Part shown: piece after piece, positions 29,260 to 37,781 of the stretch
Layout: each line of letters opens with the position of its first letter
Numbering within the stretch: position 1 is the stretch's first letter
Origin: Gluconacetobacter entanii
Lineage (GTDB): Bacteria > Pseudomonadota > Alphaproteobacteria > Acetobacterales > Acetobacteraceae
NCBI RefSeq assembly: GCF_003206495.1
Contig: NZ_NKUF01000001.1
Span: 162,187-226,186 of the forward strand
Reading direction: 5' to 3'
DNA length: 64,000 bases
The notes under the pieces: model-generated
The model's input: only the letters and a program-made list of their open reading frames with translations
What the model was told of the DNA's origin: nothing
Databases searched by the model: none
Position numbers and translations under genes: made by a program

Positions 29260-30792
29260 ATGGCGCAGGTCAGGGACGGCCTTACGGCGCTGGTGGCCCG
29301 GTGGGCGGAGGCTCAGGGCGGTGGGCCCGGCGACGTCCCATGGCGTTTCCACCTGACGGAGGATGCATGGCGCGACCTCCTGGCCTGCCTTGTGGCGGAC
29401 CCGTCGCCATTCGTGGGCATGTGGTGCGACGGCCGCGCGGTGTTTGTCGTGCTTGCGCCGCAGGTGGGGGAGATGCTGGTCATATCGACCCCGGTGGAGA
29501 TGCAGCGCTACTGGGGTCTGTCGTGCGCCTGTCCCGCCGCAGGCGTGTATGAGCGCATGATCCATGACCTGTGGGGGGTGGAGGCGCTGGATGCCCGTGA
29601 CCTGCGGCCATGGCTGGACCATGGGGCGTGGGGCGTGACATGGCCCCTGTCCGACCGTCCCGTGCCGGTGCAGGGTGCAAGTGTTGCGGAGTTCCGCGAG
29701 GTTGCGGAGGTGATGCGCGCGGGCGGCACGATCTGCGAATATGGTCCCGCGGACGGTGGCTTTCACGCACCGGCCTACCTGCGGCTGGCGGTGCCGGGGG
29801 CGCGCGTTGTCGATGCGCAGTGGTGGATGGGATATGCGCATCGGGGGATCGGGGCGCGGATGCGTGGCAGCGACCCGGCGCAGGCCCTGCGTCTGGCGGC
29901 GCGGATCGACGGTGCGGCGTCGGTCGCCCATCAGGCCGCGCTGGCCCGCGCCATGGAACAGGCCCTGCGGCAGGAGGTGGCGGGACAGGTCGCGGCCACG
30001 CGGGCGATGTTTTGCGAACTCGAACGTGTGGCGACGGTGCTGTTCGATGTCGGAGGCGTGGCCGAAGCCGCAGGGGATGTGCGGCTGGCGCGGGAATGTG
30101 CGCAGGCGCGGGAGCATGTGCTGGCGTTCTGTTATGCTGCGTTCGGGAGGCGGATGCTGATGGATGTCGTGACGTTCGGGGGCGATGGGGGGGATGCCGC
30201 TGCCTTTGCATCCCGGGCGGAGGAAGTGTGCACATGGCTGCGCGGGGCGCATGCGCGGCTGGAGGCATTGTACCGCCACCCGCGCGGACTTGGCGGCCTT
30301 GTGCGCGGACTGGGCGTGCTGTCCGCCGACATGGCGCGCCAGCTTGGCGTGACGGGCGTGGTCGCGCGGGCTTCGGGGCGGGAGGGGGACCTGCGCCACC
30401 TTACCCCCGGATATCATGATGGCTGGCTGCCCGCGGGCGTGGAACAGGCGGGCGATGTCGATGCCCGCATGCGTGTGCGCCTGCGGACCGTGGGGGTCAG
30501 CCTGCGTATCCTTGATGCGCTGGGTGGCGTCCTGTCGCGCGCGCAGCCTGCGGCGGATACCGCATCGTCGCCGGTTGGGGACGGGGAGGGGACCGGCTGG
30601 GCCGAGGGGCCGCGCGGGGCGATCCGCTACTGGGTCAGGATGCAGGCGGGACAACTGGCGGCGGTCGGGATCTGTGAGTCCACGCCCGCCCACATGCTGG
30701 CGTCTGAAATCGCGATGCGTGATGCCCATGACACGGACATGCCCGTCATCATGCGTTCCTTTGGCCTGTCCCCGGCCGGTGCGGATCTGTAA
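29260..30792 (+). CDS. hyfG: HyfG-like large subunit lacking nickel-iron ligands
   Basis: A 510-residue protein fusing a NuoC-like N-terminal domain (about 1-130) to a NuoD/hydrogenase-large-subunit domain. The family landmark GYAHRG (191-196) is present. The N-terminal metal motif RICGIC is replaced by RIDGAA (215-220), and the C-terminal DPCxxC by RSFGLSPAGADL at the very end (499-510). All four Ni-Fe cysteines are therefore missing, as in Complex I NuoD and the Ehr complexes, so it should not evolve or oxidise hydrogen. What it reacts with is unknown. Confidence 0.78.
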   Translation: MAQVRDGLTALVARWAEAQGGGPGDVPWRFHLTEDAWRDLLACLVADPSPFVGMWCDGRAVFVVLAPQVGEMLVISTPVEMQRYWGLSCACPAAGVYERMIHDLWGVEALDARDLRPWLDHGAWGVTWPLSDRPVPVQGASVAEFREVAEVMRAGGTICEYGPADGGFHAPAYLRLAVPGARVVDAQWWMGYAHRGIGARMRGSDPAQALRLAARIDGAASVAHQAALARAMEQALRQEVAGQVAATRAMFCELERVATVLFDVGGVAEAAGDVRLARECAQAREHVLAFCYAAFGRRMLMDVVTFGGDGGDAAAFASRAEEVCTWLRGAHARLEALYRHPRGLGGLVRGLGVLSADMARQLGVTGVVARASGREGDLRHLTPGYHDGWLPAGVEQAGDVDARMRVRLRTVGVSLRILDALGGVLSRAQPAADTASSPVGDGEGTGWAEGPRGAIRYWVRMQAGQLAAVGICESTPAHMLASEIAMRDAHDTDMPVIMRSFGLSPAGADL

Positions 30793-30827
30793 AACTATTC
30801 CGGGATCATTTAGTGCTGAAAGTAATA

Positions 30828-30884
30828 AAAGTTTTTGGTGAAGCTTTTTTCAAAAAGCTTCGAAAGACGACACCCGAAAACTTT
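30828..30884 (+). repeat. Nested palindromic repeat, copy B (internally deleted)
   Basis: Terminal inverted repeats AAAGTTTTTGG (30828-30838) and CCGAAAACTTT (30874-30884) differ at one position. Inside is the perfect hairpin GAAGCTTTTT/AAAAAGCTTC. The second hairpin present at 53417 is lost. It sits in the 129-bp gap between hyfG and hyfI, within an otherwise tightly packed operon, where it could attenuate transcription or protect an mRNA end. Confidence 0.8.
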
Positions 30885-30921
30885 CATAAGGACTTGCACG
30901 ACGACGTTACAGGGGAATGCC

Positions 30922-31365
30922 ATGACACGCGCCTTCGCCACTTCAGGCATGGTCTCGGTCTTTTTTCTTGAAACCGGGGGCTGCGCCGGGTGCGCCATGG
31001 AACTTGCGGCCCTTGGTGGCGTGGCGGGGGCCGCCGGACGTGCGGGCATCCGTTTCGTGCGCACCCCCCGCCATGCCGATATCCTGCTTGTGGCGGGGCC
31101 GGTCACGCGTGCTATGGTCCCGGTGCTGGAACAGGCGTGGCAGGCGATGCCGGGGGCGCGTATCCTGATGGCCATTGGCGACTGCGCCATCGACGGGGGC
31201 GTGTTCGGGGAAAATTACGCGGTGCTTGGCGGCCTGCGCGGGCGTGTGCATCTGGACATGTCGCTTCCCGGCTGCCCGCCATCGCCCGACATGATCCTGT
31301 CCGCCATCACCCGATGGGTGCGCGAGGTCGGGCTGCCCGCGCCCTCAGACCGCCGGAAGGTCTGA
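30922..31365 (+). CDS. hyfI: HyfI-like small subunit (NuoB family) with intact iron-sulfur ligands
   Basis: A 147-residue electron-transfer subunit related to HycG/HyfI and NuoB. The four ligands of the proximal [4Fe-4S] cluster are all present: C21 and C24 (ETGGCAGCAME), C88 (GDCAIDGGVFGENYA) and C118 (PGCPPSPD). The HADILLVAGPVTR strand is near identical to hydrogenase small subunits. The upstream in-frame ATG at 30835 lies inside the repeat and is ignored; ATG 30922 follows AGGGGAA. The 3' end overlaps the convergent pssA by 21 bp. Confidence 0.87.
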   Translation: MTRAFATSGMVSVFFLETGGCAGCAMELAALGGVAGAAGRAGIRFVRTPRHADILLVAGPVTRAMVPVLEQAWQAMPGARILMAIGDCAIDGGVFGENYAVLGGLRGRVHLDMSLPGCPPSPDMILSAITRWVREVGLPAPSDRRKV

Positions 31366-32208
31366 GGAGTCTTCCTCCGCGTGCAGGGCTTCGGCCTCTC
31401 TCTTCAGGCGGCGGAAGCTGCGGCGGCTGAGCGGGAGCAGCAGCAGGTAGATCACGCCCGCCCCCGCCAGCGCCCCCCACGGGTCGGCGACAAAGACGGC
31501 CGCATACCCCCCGATCCCCAGCATGACCGGCAGGACGAAGGGGGCGGGAACCTTGAAATTCTTGAACGACCAGACCGGCAGCGTGGAGACCAGCAGGAAT
31601 GCCGTCCCGCTCAGCGTAAGGGCGGGCATCAGCGGGTCGCGCGCCATGTCGTACAGCGCGTTCCAGCCCAGCTTGTGCGCCTCCAGCCCCAGGAACAGCG
31701 GGAACATCGCCAGTCCCGCGCCCGCGGGGGCAGGCACGCCGGTAAAGAAATTGCTGGCGTATTTCGGCTGTTCCACGTCATCGAGGCTGGCGTTGAAGCG
31801 CGCAAGCCGCAGCGCCATGCATACGGTGAACATGATGCACGGGACATAGCCAAAACGCCCGCCATCCTTGAGCGCCCACAGGTAGAGGACAAAGGACGGT
31901 GCCACGCCAAAGCACAGGAAGTCCGAAAGGCTGTCGAATTCCGCGCCGAACCTGCTGGTCCCGCGCAGCAGGCGGGCGATGCGCCCGTCCAGCCCGTCGA
32001 TGCATGCGGCGATCAGCAGCGCGGTCGCAGCCTCGCCAAAGCGTCCCTCCAGCCCCATGCGCATGCCCGTCAGCCCCGCGCACAGGCCCAGCATCGTCAT
32101 GATGTTGGGGACCATGCGGTTGAAGGACGGCCCGCGTACCCGCGGGCGCCTGCGCCGGATCAGGCGTCCGCGCCGCCGGGGCGCCGCTGCCGGGGAAGCA
32201 TCGGTCAT
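31345..32208 (-). CDS. pssA: CDP-diacylglycerol-serine O-phosphatidyltransferase
   Basis: Makes phosphatidylserine from CDP-diacylglycerol and serine in the inner membrane. The CDP-alcohol phosphotransferase signature is complete (DGLDGRIARLLRG, then FGAEFDSLSD). At 287 residues with about eight membrane helices and a basic N-terminus it is the type II (PssA) enzyme. It is 6 bp after psd, which uses its product, so the pair forms the phosphatidylethanolamine operon. Its 3' end overlaps hyfI on the other strand. Confidence 0.95.
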   Translation of the reverse strand: MTDASPAAAPRRRGRLIRRRRPRVRGPSFNRMVPNIMTMLGLCAGLTGMRMGLEGRFGEAATALLIAACIDGLDGRIARLLRGTSRFGAEFDSLSDFLCFGVAPSFVLYLWALKDGGRFGYVPCIMFTVCMALRLARFNASLDDVEQPKYASNFFTGVPAPAGAGLAMFPLFLGLEAHKLGWNALYDMARDPLMPALTLSGTAFLLVSTLPVWSFKNFKVPAPFVLPVMLGIGGYAAVFVADPWGALAGAGVIYLLLLPLSRRSFRRLKREAEALHAEEDSSDLPAV

Positions 32209-32214
32209 TGCGGG

Positions 32215-32892
32215 TTACAGCCGCGCCATGACCGTTTCGCCACCGGTCATGGTCTGCCAGACCTCCACCAGCGGTTCCACTCCTTCGGGAAGGTAGAGGT
32301 CCGTGCGCGAGCCAAAGCGGATCAGGCCAAAACGCTCGCCCTTTTCGTACTTCATCCCTTCCTCGGCATCGCACAGGATGCGACGTGCGATCAGGCCCGC
32401 GATCTGCACCACGGCCATGTTGCGCCCGTCAGGCAGCGTCAGGCGCACGGCGTTGCGTTCGTTGAGTTCCGACGCCTTGTCGAGGCTGGCGTTAAGGAAC
32501 TGCCCCGCGTGATAGGCCACGCGGGTTACCGTCCCTGCCGCGGGCATGCGGTTGACATGCACGTCCAGCACCGAAAGGAACGTCGCGATCCGCCACACCG
32601 GCGTGCTGCCCATGTCGAGTTCGGGGGGAGGTGCGATCTTTTCCACCGAAACGACGTGACCGTCGGCCGGGGCGACCACCGCATGCGGATCCGCCGGGAT
32701 CACGCGCCTGGGGTCACGGAAGAAATACAGGCAGAAGCCGAAGAACAGGCCGCACGCCGTGCCCGCCAGTTTCGTGGCCCGGAACGGCAGCGCACGTCCG
32801 AGCAGCGCACCCGCGCCGGAGGCCAGCAGGAAGGGACGGGCCGCCGGATGTGGGGGCGACATGACGAGCTTCAGGGATTGGATCAGGGACAT
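32215..32892 (-). CDS. psd: Phosphatidylserine decarboxylase proenzyme
   Basis: Converts phosphatidylserine to phosphatidylethanolamine. The 225-residue protein is the short bacterial form, with one or two N-terminal membrane segments and the motif VDVHVNR-like [14 protein letters not shown]. The self-cleavage site is FGSR (in [13 protein letters not shown]), where the serine becomes the pyruvoyl group. The start at 32892 ([20 protein letters not shown]) excludes a non-coding-like upstream extension. It directly precedes pssA. Confidence 0.94.
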   Translation of the reverse strand: MSLIQSLKLVMSPPHPAARPFLLASGAGALLGRALPFRATKLAGTACGLFFGFCLYFFRDPRRVIPADPHAVVAPADGHVVSVEKIAPPPELDMGSTPVWRIATFLSVLDVHVNRMPAAGTVTRVAYHAGQFLNASLDKASELNERNAVRLTLPDGRNMAVVQIAGLIARRILCDAEEGMKYEKGERFGLIRFGSRTDLYLPEGVEPLVEVWQTMTGGETVMARL

Positions 32893-32926
32893 GGGACAAG
32901 CTTCATGAAGATTTCGCAAACCAAGG

Positions 32927-33718
32927 TCAAGAGCGCAGTGCGGGGCCGCCGCCATGGCGTGGCGCATTTTTGCCCGCGCCGGTGCTGCTGCGGCTGAAGG
33001 CATCGGCGCGGCGCAGGCGCAGCGCGGGCATGCGGATCGGGGCCGTGGCGTTGCCCACCGGGGCATAGGCGTCCTTGACCGCCTCGATCACGCAGACCCC
33101 GCCAAGGTAGGGCAGTAACCGCGTGCCGGCGCGTTCCAGCATGCCCGACCACCGCCGTCCGCCCGTTGGCCCCACGGGGGGGAAATACAGGGCATTTTCA
33201 TGCCGCTCCACCCGCAGGCACGCGGTGGCGAGCGCGCGGGTGATCTGCCGGTGCGAAAATGGCGTCCCCTGGCCAAAGGGCGACGTGTCGGCATGCGCCC
33301 ACATGCCCGAACGGTTCGGCACGACAAGAAGCAGGCGCGCATCATCCTTCATCACCTTCCACACCTGACGCAGCAGTACGTTGCGTGCGTCCGTGACCTC
33401 CAGCGCGTGGACCATCACGACACGGTCGAAAAACAGGTCGTCAAAGGGGAAGCGCCCTTCCGCCACGACACATTCGCGGCCGGTCGGTCCCTCCGCCGGG
33501 GCGGGACGCGTGACCAGCGTGTCCAGCCGCGCGGACACGCATGTGGTGATGTCATTGTCCCACAGCGACAGGTAGGGCACGGTATAGCCCACGCCCAGCA
33601 CGCGTCCCCCCGGCGCGTCGGGCCAGAACGACGACAGGTGCCGCCGCAGGTGGGTGGCGGCAAGCTTCCCGCGGGGGCTGGCATAGAACTGGCTTGCGAT
33701 GCGCGTGTTTTCTTGCAT
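32927..33718 (-). CDS. SAM-dependent methyltransferase (class I, type 11)
   Basis: A 263-residue methyltransferase-fold protein. The SAM loop reads [17 protein letters not shown], with an acidic residue at the end of strand two less clear than usual. The later strand [15 protein letters not shown] and [17 protein letters not shown] fit the Methyltransf_11 family. The tail after about residue 230 is basic and low-complexity. It is 34 bp upstream of psd on the same strand, so it may share the operon. Relatives are found beside gloB in many Alphaproteobacteria. Substrate unknown. Confidence 0.82.
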   Translation of the reverse strand: MQENTRIASQFYASPRGKLAATHLRRHLSSFWPDAPGGRVLGVGYTVPYLSLWDNDITTCVSARLDTLVTRPAPAEGPTGRECVVAEGRFPFDDLFFDRVVMVHALEVTDARNVLLRQVWKVMKDDARLLLVVPNRSGMWAHADTSPFGQGTPFSHRQITRALATACLRVERHENALYFPPVGPTGGRRWSGMLERAGTRLLPYLGGVCVIEAVKDAYAPVGNATAPIRMPALRLRRADAFSRSSTGAGKNAPRHGGGPALRS

Positions 33719-33835
33719 TGTCCACCGTTAGCACAAACAGCGCGCCCATGTGGGCGGTGGCAGGCGGCATGCCTGTGGCGCATGGGCCGCGGACAGGCCC
33801 CGGCACGGTGGCGCAACCGGAGAAAGGGAAGGCAG

Positions 33836-34564
33836 ATGACGCTTTTCATACAACCCGTTCCGATATTGCAGGACAATTACGCCTGGTTCCTGCGCGATGG
33901 GCAAAGCGGGGCCTGCGGCATTGTCGATCCGGCGGAGGAGGGGCCCATCGTCGCGGCCATTACCGCGCATGGCGGCAGGCTGGACCGTATTTTCCTGACG
34001 CATCACCATGCCGACCATATTGCCGCCGCCGATGCGCTGCGTGCGCGTTACGGGGCGCAGGTGATCGGGGCTGCGGCCGACGCGCGCCGCCTGCCACGCC
34101 TCGATATCGCGGTGGGGGACGGGGACCACGTGATGCTGGGCGCGGCGGAGGCGATCGTGATCGACACGCCGGGCCATACACGCGGCCATGTCAGCTACTT
34201 CTTTCCTGCGACACCTGCGCTGTTCTGCGGCGATACGCTGTTCAGCATGGGATGCGGGCGCCTGTTCGAGGGAACGGCGCGCGAAATGTTCGACAGCCTG
34301 CGCAGGATCGCCGCCCTGCCGGATGAGACACTGATCTGCTGTGGCCATGAATATACCCTGTCGAACGCACGCTTTGCCCTGCATGTCGATCCCGCCAACG
34401 CGGCGGTGGCCGAACGGATGCGCGAGGTGGAGGCCCTGCGCGCGCAGGGCCGGCCCACAGTGCCGGTGACTTTGGCCGAGGAAAAGCGCACCAACCCCTT
34501 CCTGCGTGCGCCGGATGTGGCGACGCTTGCGAAACTGCGCCAGGAAAAGGATGTCTTCCGGTGA
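33836..34564 (+). CDS. gloB: Hydroxyacylglutathione hydrolase (glyoxalase II)
   Basis: Hydrolyses S-lactoylglutathione to D-lactate and glutathione in methylglyoxal detoxification. The metallo-beta-lactamase signature THHHADH and later ligands (DTPGHTRGHVSYF, CGHEYTLSNARFAL) are complete, as is the C-terminal glyoxalase II domain ending EKRTNPFLR. The start MTLFIQPVPILQDNYAWFLR gives 242 residues. It overlaps the next gene, a glutathione transferase, by 4 bp (GTGA). D-lactate produced here could feed a FAD-linked oxidase such as the one at 17582, though that link is only an inference. Confidence 0.95.
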   Translation: MTLFIQPVPILQDNYAWFLRDGQSGACGIVDPAEEGPIVAAITAHGGRLDRIFLTHHHADHIAAADALRARYGAQVIGAAADARRLPRLDIAVGDGDHVMLGAAEAIVIDTPGHTRGHVSYFFPATPALFCGDTLFSMGCGRLFEGTAREMFDSLRRIAALPDETLICCGHEYTLSNARFALHVDPANAAVAERMREVEALRAQGRPTVPVTLAEEKRTNPFLRAPDVATLAKLRQEKDVFR

Positions 34565-35208
34565 AACTGTACAGTTCCGTCCTCAGCCCCTATGCCCGCA
34601 AGGTCCGCGCGGCCATCCATGCGCTCGGGTTGCAGGATCGGGTGGAGATCATCAACGTCAACATCTCCGCATCCCCCGCCGAGGTCGTCAACGCCAATCC
34701 GCTGTGCAAGATCCCGACGCTGCTGGGCGATGACGGGACGGCGATGTACGACAGCAGGGTCATCGTCGAATATCTGGGCGTCGTGGCCGGGTCCGACATG
34801 CTGGTGCCCGCCGCCGGCATGGCGCGGTGCATGGTCCTGCGCACGCAGGCGCTGGGCGACGGGATCGCGGATGCGGCCATCCTGTATCGCGGCCTTCTGG
34901 CGGCAGGGATTGCGCCCGACGCGGGGCCTGCCGTGCGGCAGATGGCGGCCGTGGAACGCGGTCTTGCGGCACTGGAGCGCATGGCGCGCGAGTCGGCGCC
35001 GGATGCGGTGGCGCGGCCCGATGCCGGTGCGCTGTCGGTGGGGTGCGCGCTGGGCTTCCTTGATGCACGATTTGCGGAACTGGGGTGGACAGGGCAGTAT
35101 CCGGCACTGGCGGAATGGTATGCCCGCCTGTGCCGGGTTGACTGCATGCGCCGCAGTGCGTCGCAGGACACGGCAGGGACGTGCCCGAGTGGTGCGTCAT
35201 ACCGATAA
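34561..35208 (+). CDS. Glutathione S-transferase family protein
   Basis: A 215-residue glutathione-transferase fold. The N-terminal thioredoxin-like domain has SVLSPYARKVRAAIHALGLQ, the NPLCKIPTLLGDDG strand with its cis-proline, and YDSRVIVEYL. The C-terminal helical domain is more variable. It starts with GTG inside the gloB stop, so the two are coupled and both probably serve glutathione-dependent detoxification. Which electrophile it handles is unknown. Confidence 0.88.
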   Translation: MKLYSSVLSPYARKVRAAIHALGLQDRVEIINVNISASPAEVVNANPLCKIPTLLGDDGTAMYDSRVIVEYLGVVAGSDMLVPAAGMARCMVLRTQALGDGIADAAILYRGLLAAGIAPDAGPAVRQMAAVERGLAALERMARESAPDAVARPDAGALSVGCALGFLDARFAELGWTGQYPALAEWYARLCRVDCMRRSASQDTAGTCPSGASYR

Positions 35209-35255
35209 AACAGGGCGTTAAGCCATAAGGTTCCGCGCAGAAGGAGCACAGTCTA

Positions 35256-35789
35256 TTGTCGCCACCGCACGTTCCGGTTGTCATCAAGAAATATGCCAAC
35301 CGGCGATTGTACGATACCGATCGTTCGACCTACATCACGCTCGACAGCCTTGCCGCAATGGTCAAGGAGGACCGCCCCTTTGTCGTGCTTGATGCAAGGA
35401 CGGGCGACGATATCACCCGTGGCGTGCTGGCGCAGGTCATCCTGGAGGAGGAAACAAAGGGCCGCGCGATGCTGCCGGTCCCGTTCCTGCGGAAGTTGAT
35501 CCGCTGGTATGGCGACAGCAGGCAGGACGAGGTCTCGGAATATCTTGAACGCATGATGGACGAATTCATCGCCCGGCAGGCCGATGCGTCCCCGGAACTG
35601 AGCAGTGCGCTGGGTGCGGAAAATGCGGAAATCATCGGACAGGTGATGTCGATGTTCACCTCGCTCCATGCGGTGGAGCGCGGGGTCGGAAGCGGCCCGT
35701 CGGTCGAAAGCCTCGTGCGGGAGGTCATGGACCTGCGTGCCGAGGTGCAGCGCCTGCGGGGCGACGGGGCGGGCGCTACCGCATCGTAA
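35256..35789 (+). CDS. phaR: Polyhydroxyalkanoate synthesis repressor PhaR
   Basis: A 177-residue DNA-binding regulator of the PhaR/PhbF family. The N-terminal PHB-accumulation regulatory domain is unmistakable (VVIKKYANRRLYDTDRSTYI), followed by PHB_acc domains and a coiled-coil end (about 150-170). In relatives it represses phasin and its own gene and is released by polymer. No polyhydroxyalkanoate synthase is in the window, so its target here is open. The start is TTG at 35256, nine bases after AAGGAG. Confidence 0.9.
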   Translation: MSPPHVPVVIKKYANRRLYDTDRSTYITLDSLAAMVKEDRPFVVLDARTGDDITRGVLAQVILEEETKGRAMLPVPFLRKLIRWYGDSRQDEVSEYLERMMDEFIARQADASPELSSALGAENAEIIGQVMSMFTSLHAVERGVGSGPSVESLVREVMDLRAEVQRLRGDGAGATAS

Positions 35790-36072
35790 CCGGGTGCAGG
35801 TGCGGGGGGGCGCATTCCCTGCCGTGCCTGCTTTCGCGCATCCGGCATCGCGGTGGGGAAAAGTGTTTATCCACATTACCGCCGTCACGTAACGGACATG
35901 TTCCCCCGCCATGGGGATGATGTATGTGACAGGCGGGTTACAGCGCATATGCGCGTAAATTCTGCATGAAAAACAGGATCATGCATCACCATGCCTTCCG
36001 CGCGGGGCGGGTGGTCAGGGCGTGCGCGATGGCTGGGGCGTGCAATGGGGCATCAGGTCCGTTGCCGGGTTT

Positions 36073-36840
36073 CTACGGTTTCGCGGGTGTTGTCGCGCTG
36101 TTTCCAACAGGATTATCCACAGCCGGCGCCAGCAGCGGCAGGCCATTTTCGCGCGACAGGGTTTCCCACGCCGTGACGATGGCCGGCAGGATCTGCGCGC
36201 GTTTCGTGGTGCATGACAGTGGCGCGCCCAGCACAATGTGAATGGTGCCCGGATGCTTGATGAAGGCGTTGCGGCCCCAGTGCTGGCCGGAATCGGTGGC
36301 CACCGGGATGACCGGCAGGCCCGAATGCGCCGCCATGGCCGCGATGCCGGGATGCAGTTTCCCGATCTCCCCCGGGGGCATGCGCGTGCCTTCGGGGAAG
36401 ATGATGATCTGGCGATGGTCCTCACGCGCCTGGTCGGTTGCCGCCAGCAGCGCACGCAGCGCCTTTGCCCCGCCGGTGCGTTCCACCGGGATCATCCCCG
36501 TCAGCAGCAGCATCGGGCCGACCAGCGGAATGCGCGTCAGTTCGCTTTTCATGACATAGGTCGGGCGTTCCACGAGGTTCATCCACACCAGCGTGTCAAA
36601 GGCCGACTGGTGCTGGCACGCCAGCAGGCACGGACCATCGGGCAGGTGTTCGCGCCCGCTGACGACGATGCGGATGCCGCAGATCAGCCTCAGCCCCCGG
36701 ATCGTCAGGCGCGTCCATGCCTGTGCATAGGACAGGGCGCATGACGGGACGAACGCACGGATCGGCAGCGCCGCGATCCCCATGACCAGTGTGAGCATGA
36801 AGAAATACAGATTGAAGATGCAGGCGCGCACGAACGTCAT
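36073..36840 (-). CDS. plsC: 1-acyl-sn-glycerol-3-phosphate acyltransferase
   Basis: Adds the second acyl chain to lysophosphatidic acid. The 255-residue protein has an N-terminal membrane helix (ACIFNLYFFMLTLVMGIAAL), the catalytic HX4D motif HQSAFD and the phosphate-binding motif FPEGTR. The ATG at 36838-36840 is chosen because the upstream open frame runs through the repeat at 36906. It lies downstream of ftsE-ftsX-ydcF on the same strand, a common alphaproteobacterial order, but the 287-bp gap suggests its own promoter. Confidence 0.93.
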   Translation of the reverse strand: MTFVRACIFNLYFFMLTLVMGIAALPIRAFVPSCALSYAQAWTRLTIRGLRLICGIRIVVSGREHLPDGPCLLACQHQSAFDTLVWMNLVERPTYVMKSELTRIPLVGPMLLLTGMIPVERTGGAKALRALLAATDQAREDHRQIIIFPEGTRMPPGEIGKLHPGIAAMAAHSGLPVIPVATDSGQHWGRNAFIKHPGTIHIVLGAPLSCTTKRAQILPAIVTAWETLSRENGLPLLAPAVDNPVGNSATTPAKP

Positions 36841-36905
36841 GTCAGGCGAAATCCCTCGGAGGCTGTCTGGAAAAGTGATCCGGGTAACATGCTGAAAAAA
36901 CAAGG

Positions 36906-36984
36906 AAGTTTTTGATGAGGCTTTTTTCGAAAAGCTTCGGAAGACGCCGCCTTTCCGAAAAAGAGGGGGCATCCGGAAACTCTT
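36906..36984 (+). repeat. Nested palindromic repeat, copy C (diverged)
   Basis: Same core as the other copies with changes: AAGTTTTTGATGAG, a hairpin around GGCTTTTTTC/GAAAAGCTT (36919-36937), then GGAAGACGCCGCCTTT and a damaged second arm ending near GGAAACTCTT. Terminal repeats pair only loosely. It lies between the ydcF stop and the plsC start and is the most eroded of the four. Confidence 0.65.
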
Positions 36985-37127
36985 GTTTCCATCCAGAAAA
37001 TTATTTTCAGATACGTCCTCAATGCAAAAAGGAACGGTGCACCACAAATGGCAACGGACGGGGTATGACCCTGTAACACCAGAAAATCCCCGCCAAGACA
37101 AGGCGCGCGCCCCGCATGGGCGGTGCA

Positions 37128-37781
37128 TCAGGGTGTGGCGGCGTGGGCGACGGGGCGGGTGTCGTCATGGTGGATCAGGCCATGCACCGGCCGCGTCCAG
37201 CGCGCGGTATCAACACAGGCCAGCAGCCATTTGTCATATTCGACCACCAGCAGCCGCCATGTCGCAAGGCGTCGTGGATGCGCAAGGGCGGGTGGCTGCA
37301 CCGCAAAGGGATACAGCGTGACGCCCGGCACGGCGCGGGCAATTTCCATCATGGCGCGGCGGATGTGATATCCCGCCGTCACCACGATCAGGGAATGGAT
37401 GCCATGGGTGCGTACCCATTGCGCCGTCTCATCCGCATTGCCCAGTGTAGAGGTCGCCTGCCGCCCCAGCGTGGTATGCAGCCACACCCCCAGCGGCAGC
37501 AGGCGTGGCGTGCGCGTCAGGAAATCCCCCAGTGTCGCATGCGGGTCCACGCCGGAAATCAGCAGTTGCCGCGCCCGGTGCTGCGCCATCAGTTGCAGCG
37601 ACGCCTCGATCCGGCCCTGCCCGCCCGTCAGGGCGACGGCCCCGTCACAGGGCGGTGGCATGCGTGGCGGGCGGCGGGCGTCGCGCACGAACCACACCAG
37701 CCCCATCGCCCATGATGCGACCAGCATGCACGCCACCGCCAGCACCAGCAGCAGGACACCGCGCCGCGCGGGCGCTTTCAT
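37128..37781 (-). CDS. YdcF/DUF218 family membrane protein
   Basis: A 217-residue protein with one N-terminal membrane helix (GVLLLVLAVACMLVASWAMG) and a periplasmic DUF218 (SanA/ElyC/YdcF) domain: VALTGGQGRIEASLQLM, LLISGVDPHATLGDF, NADETAQWVRTHG and VVTAGYHIRRAMMEI. Relatives affect cell-envelope integrity, but the chemistry is not known. The start at 37781 overlaps the ftsX stop by 4 bp (ATGA), deciding between several in-frame ATGs. Confidence 0.85.
   Translation of the reverse strand: MKAPARRGVLLLVLAVACMLVASWAMGLVWFVRDARRPPRMPPPCDGAVALTGGQGRIEASLQLMAQHRARQLLISGVDPHATLGDFLTRTPRLLPLGVWLHTTLGRQATSTLGNADETAQWVRTHGIHSLIVVTAGYHIRRAMMEIARAVPGVTLYPFAVQPPALAHPRRLATWRLLVVEYDKWLLACVDTARWTRPVHGLIHHDDTRPVAHAATP

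Noticed and set aside
30835..30921. In-frame N-terminal extension of hyfI starting MVKLFSKSF
   Set aside because: The peptide comes from the palindromic repeat; the same words appear in a frame at 10392 inside repeat copy A. True similarity starts at ATG 30922.
36841..37128. Longer start for plsC running back to 37128
   Set aside because: The extension crosses repeat copy C and does not look like coding sequence; ATG 36840 begins at the membrane helix expected for the family.
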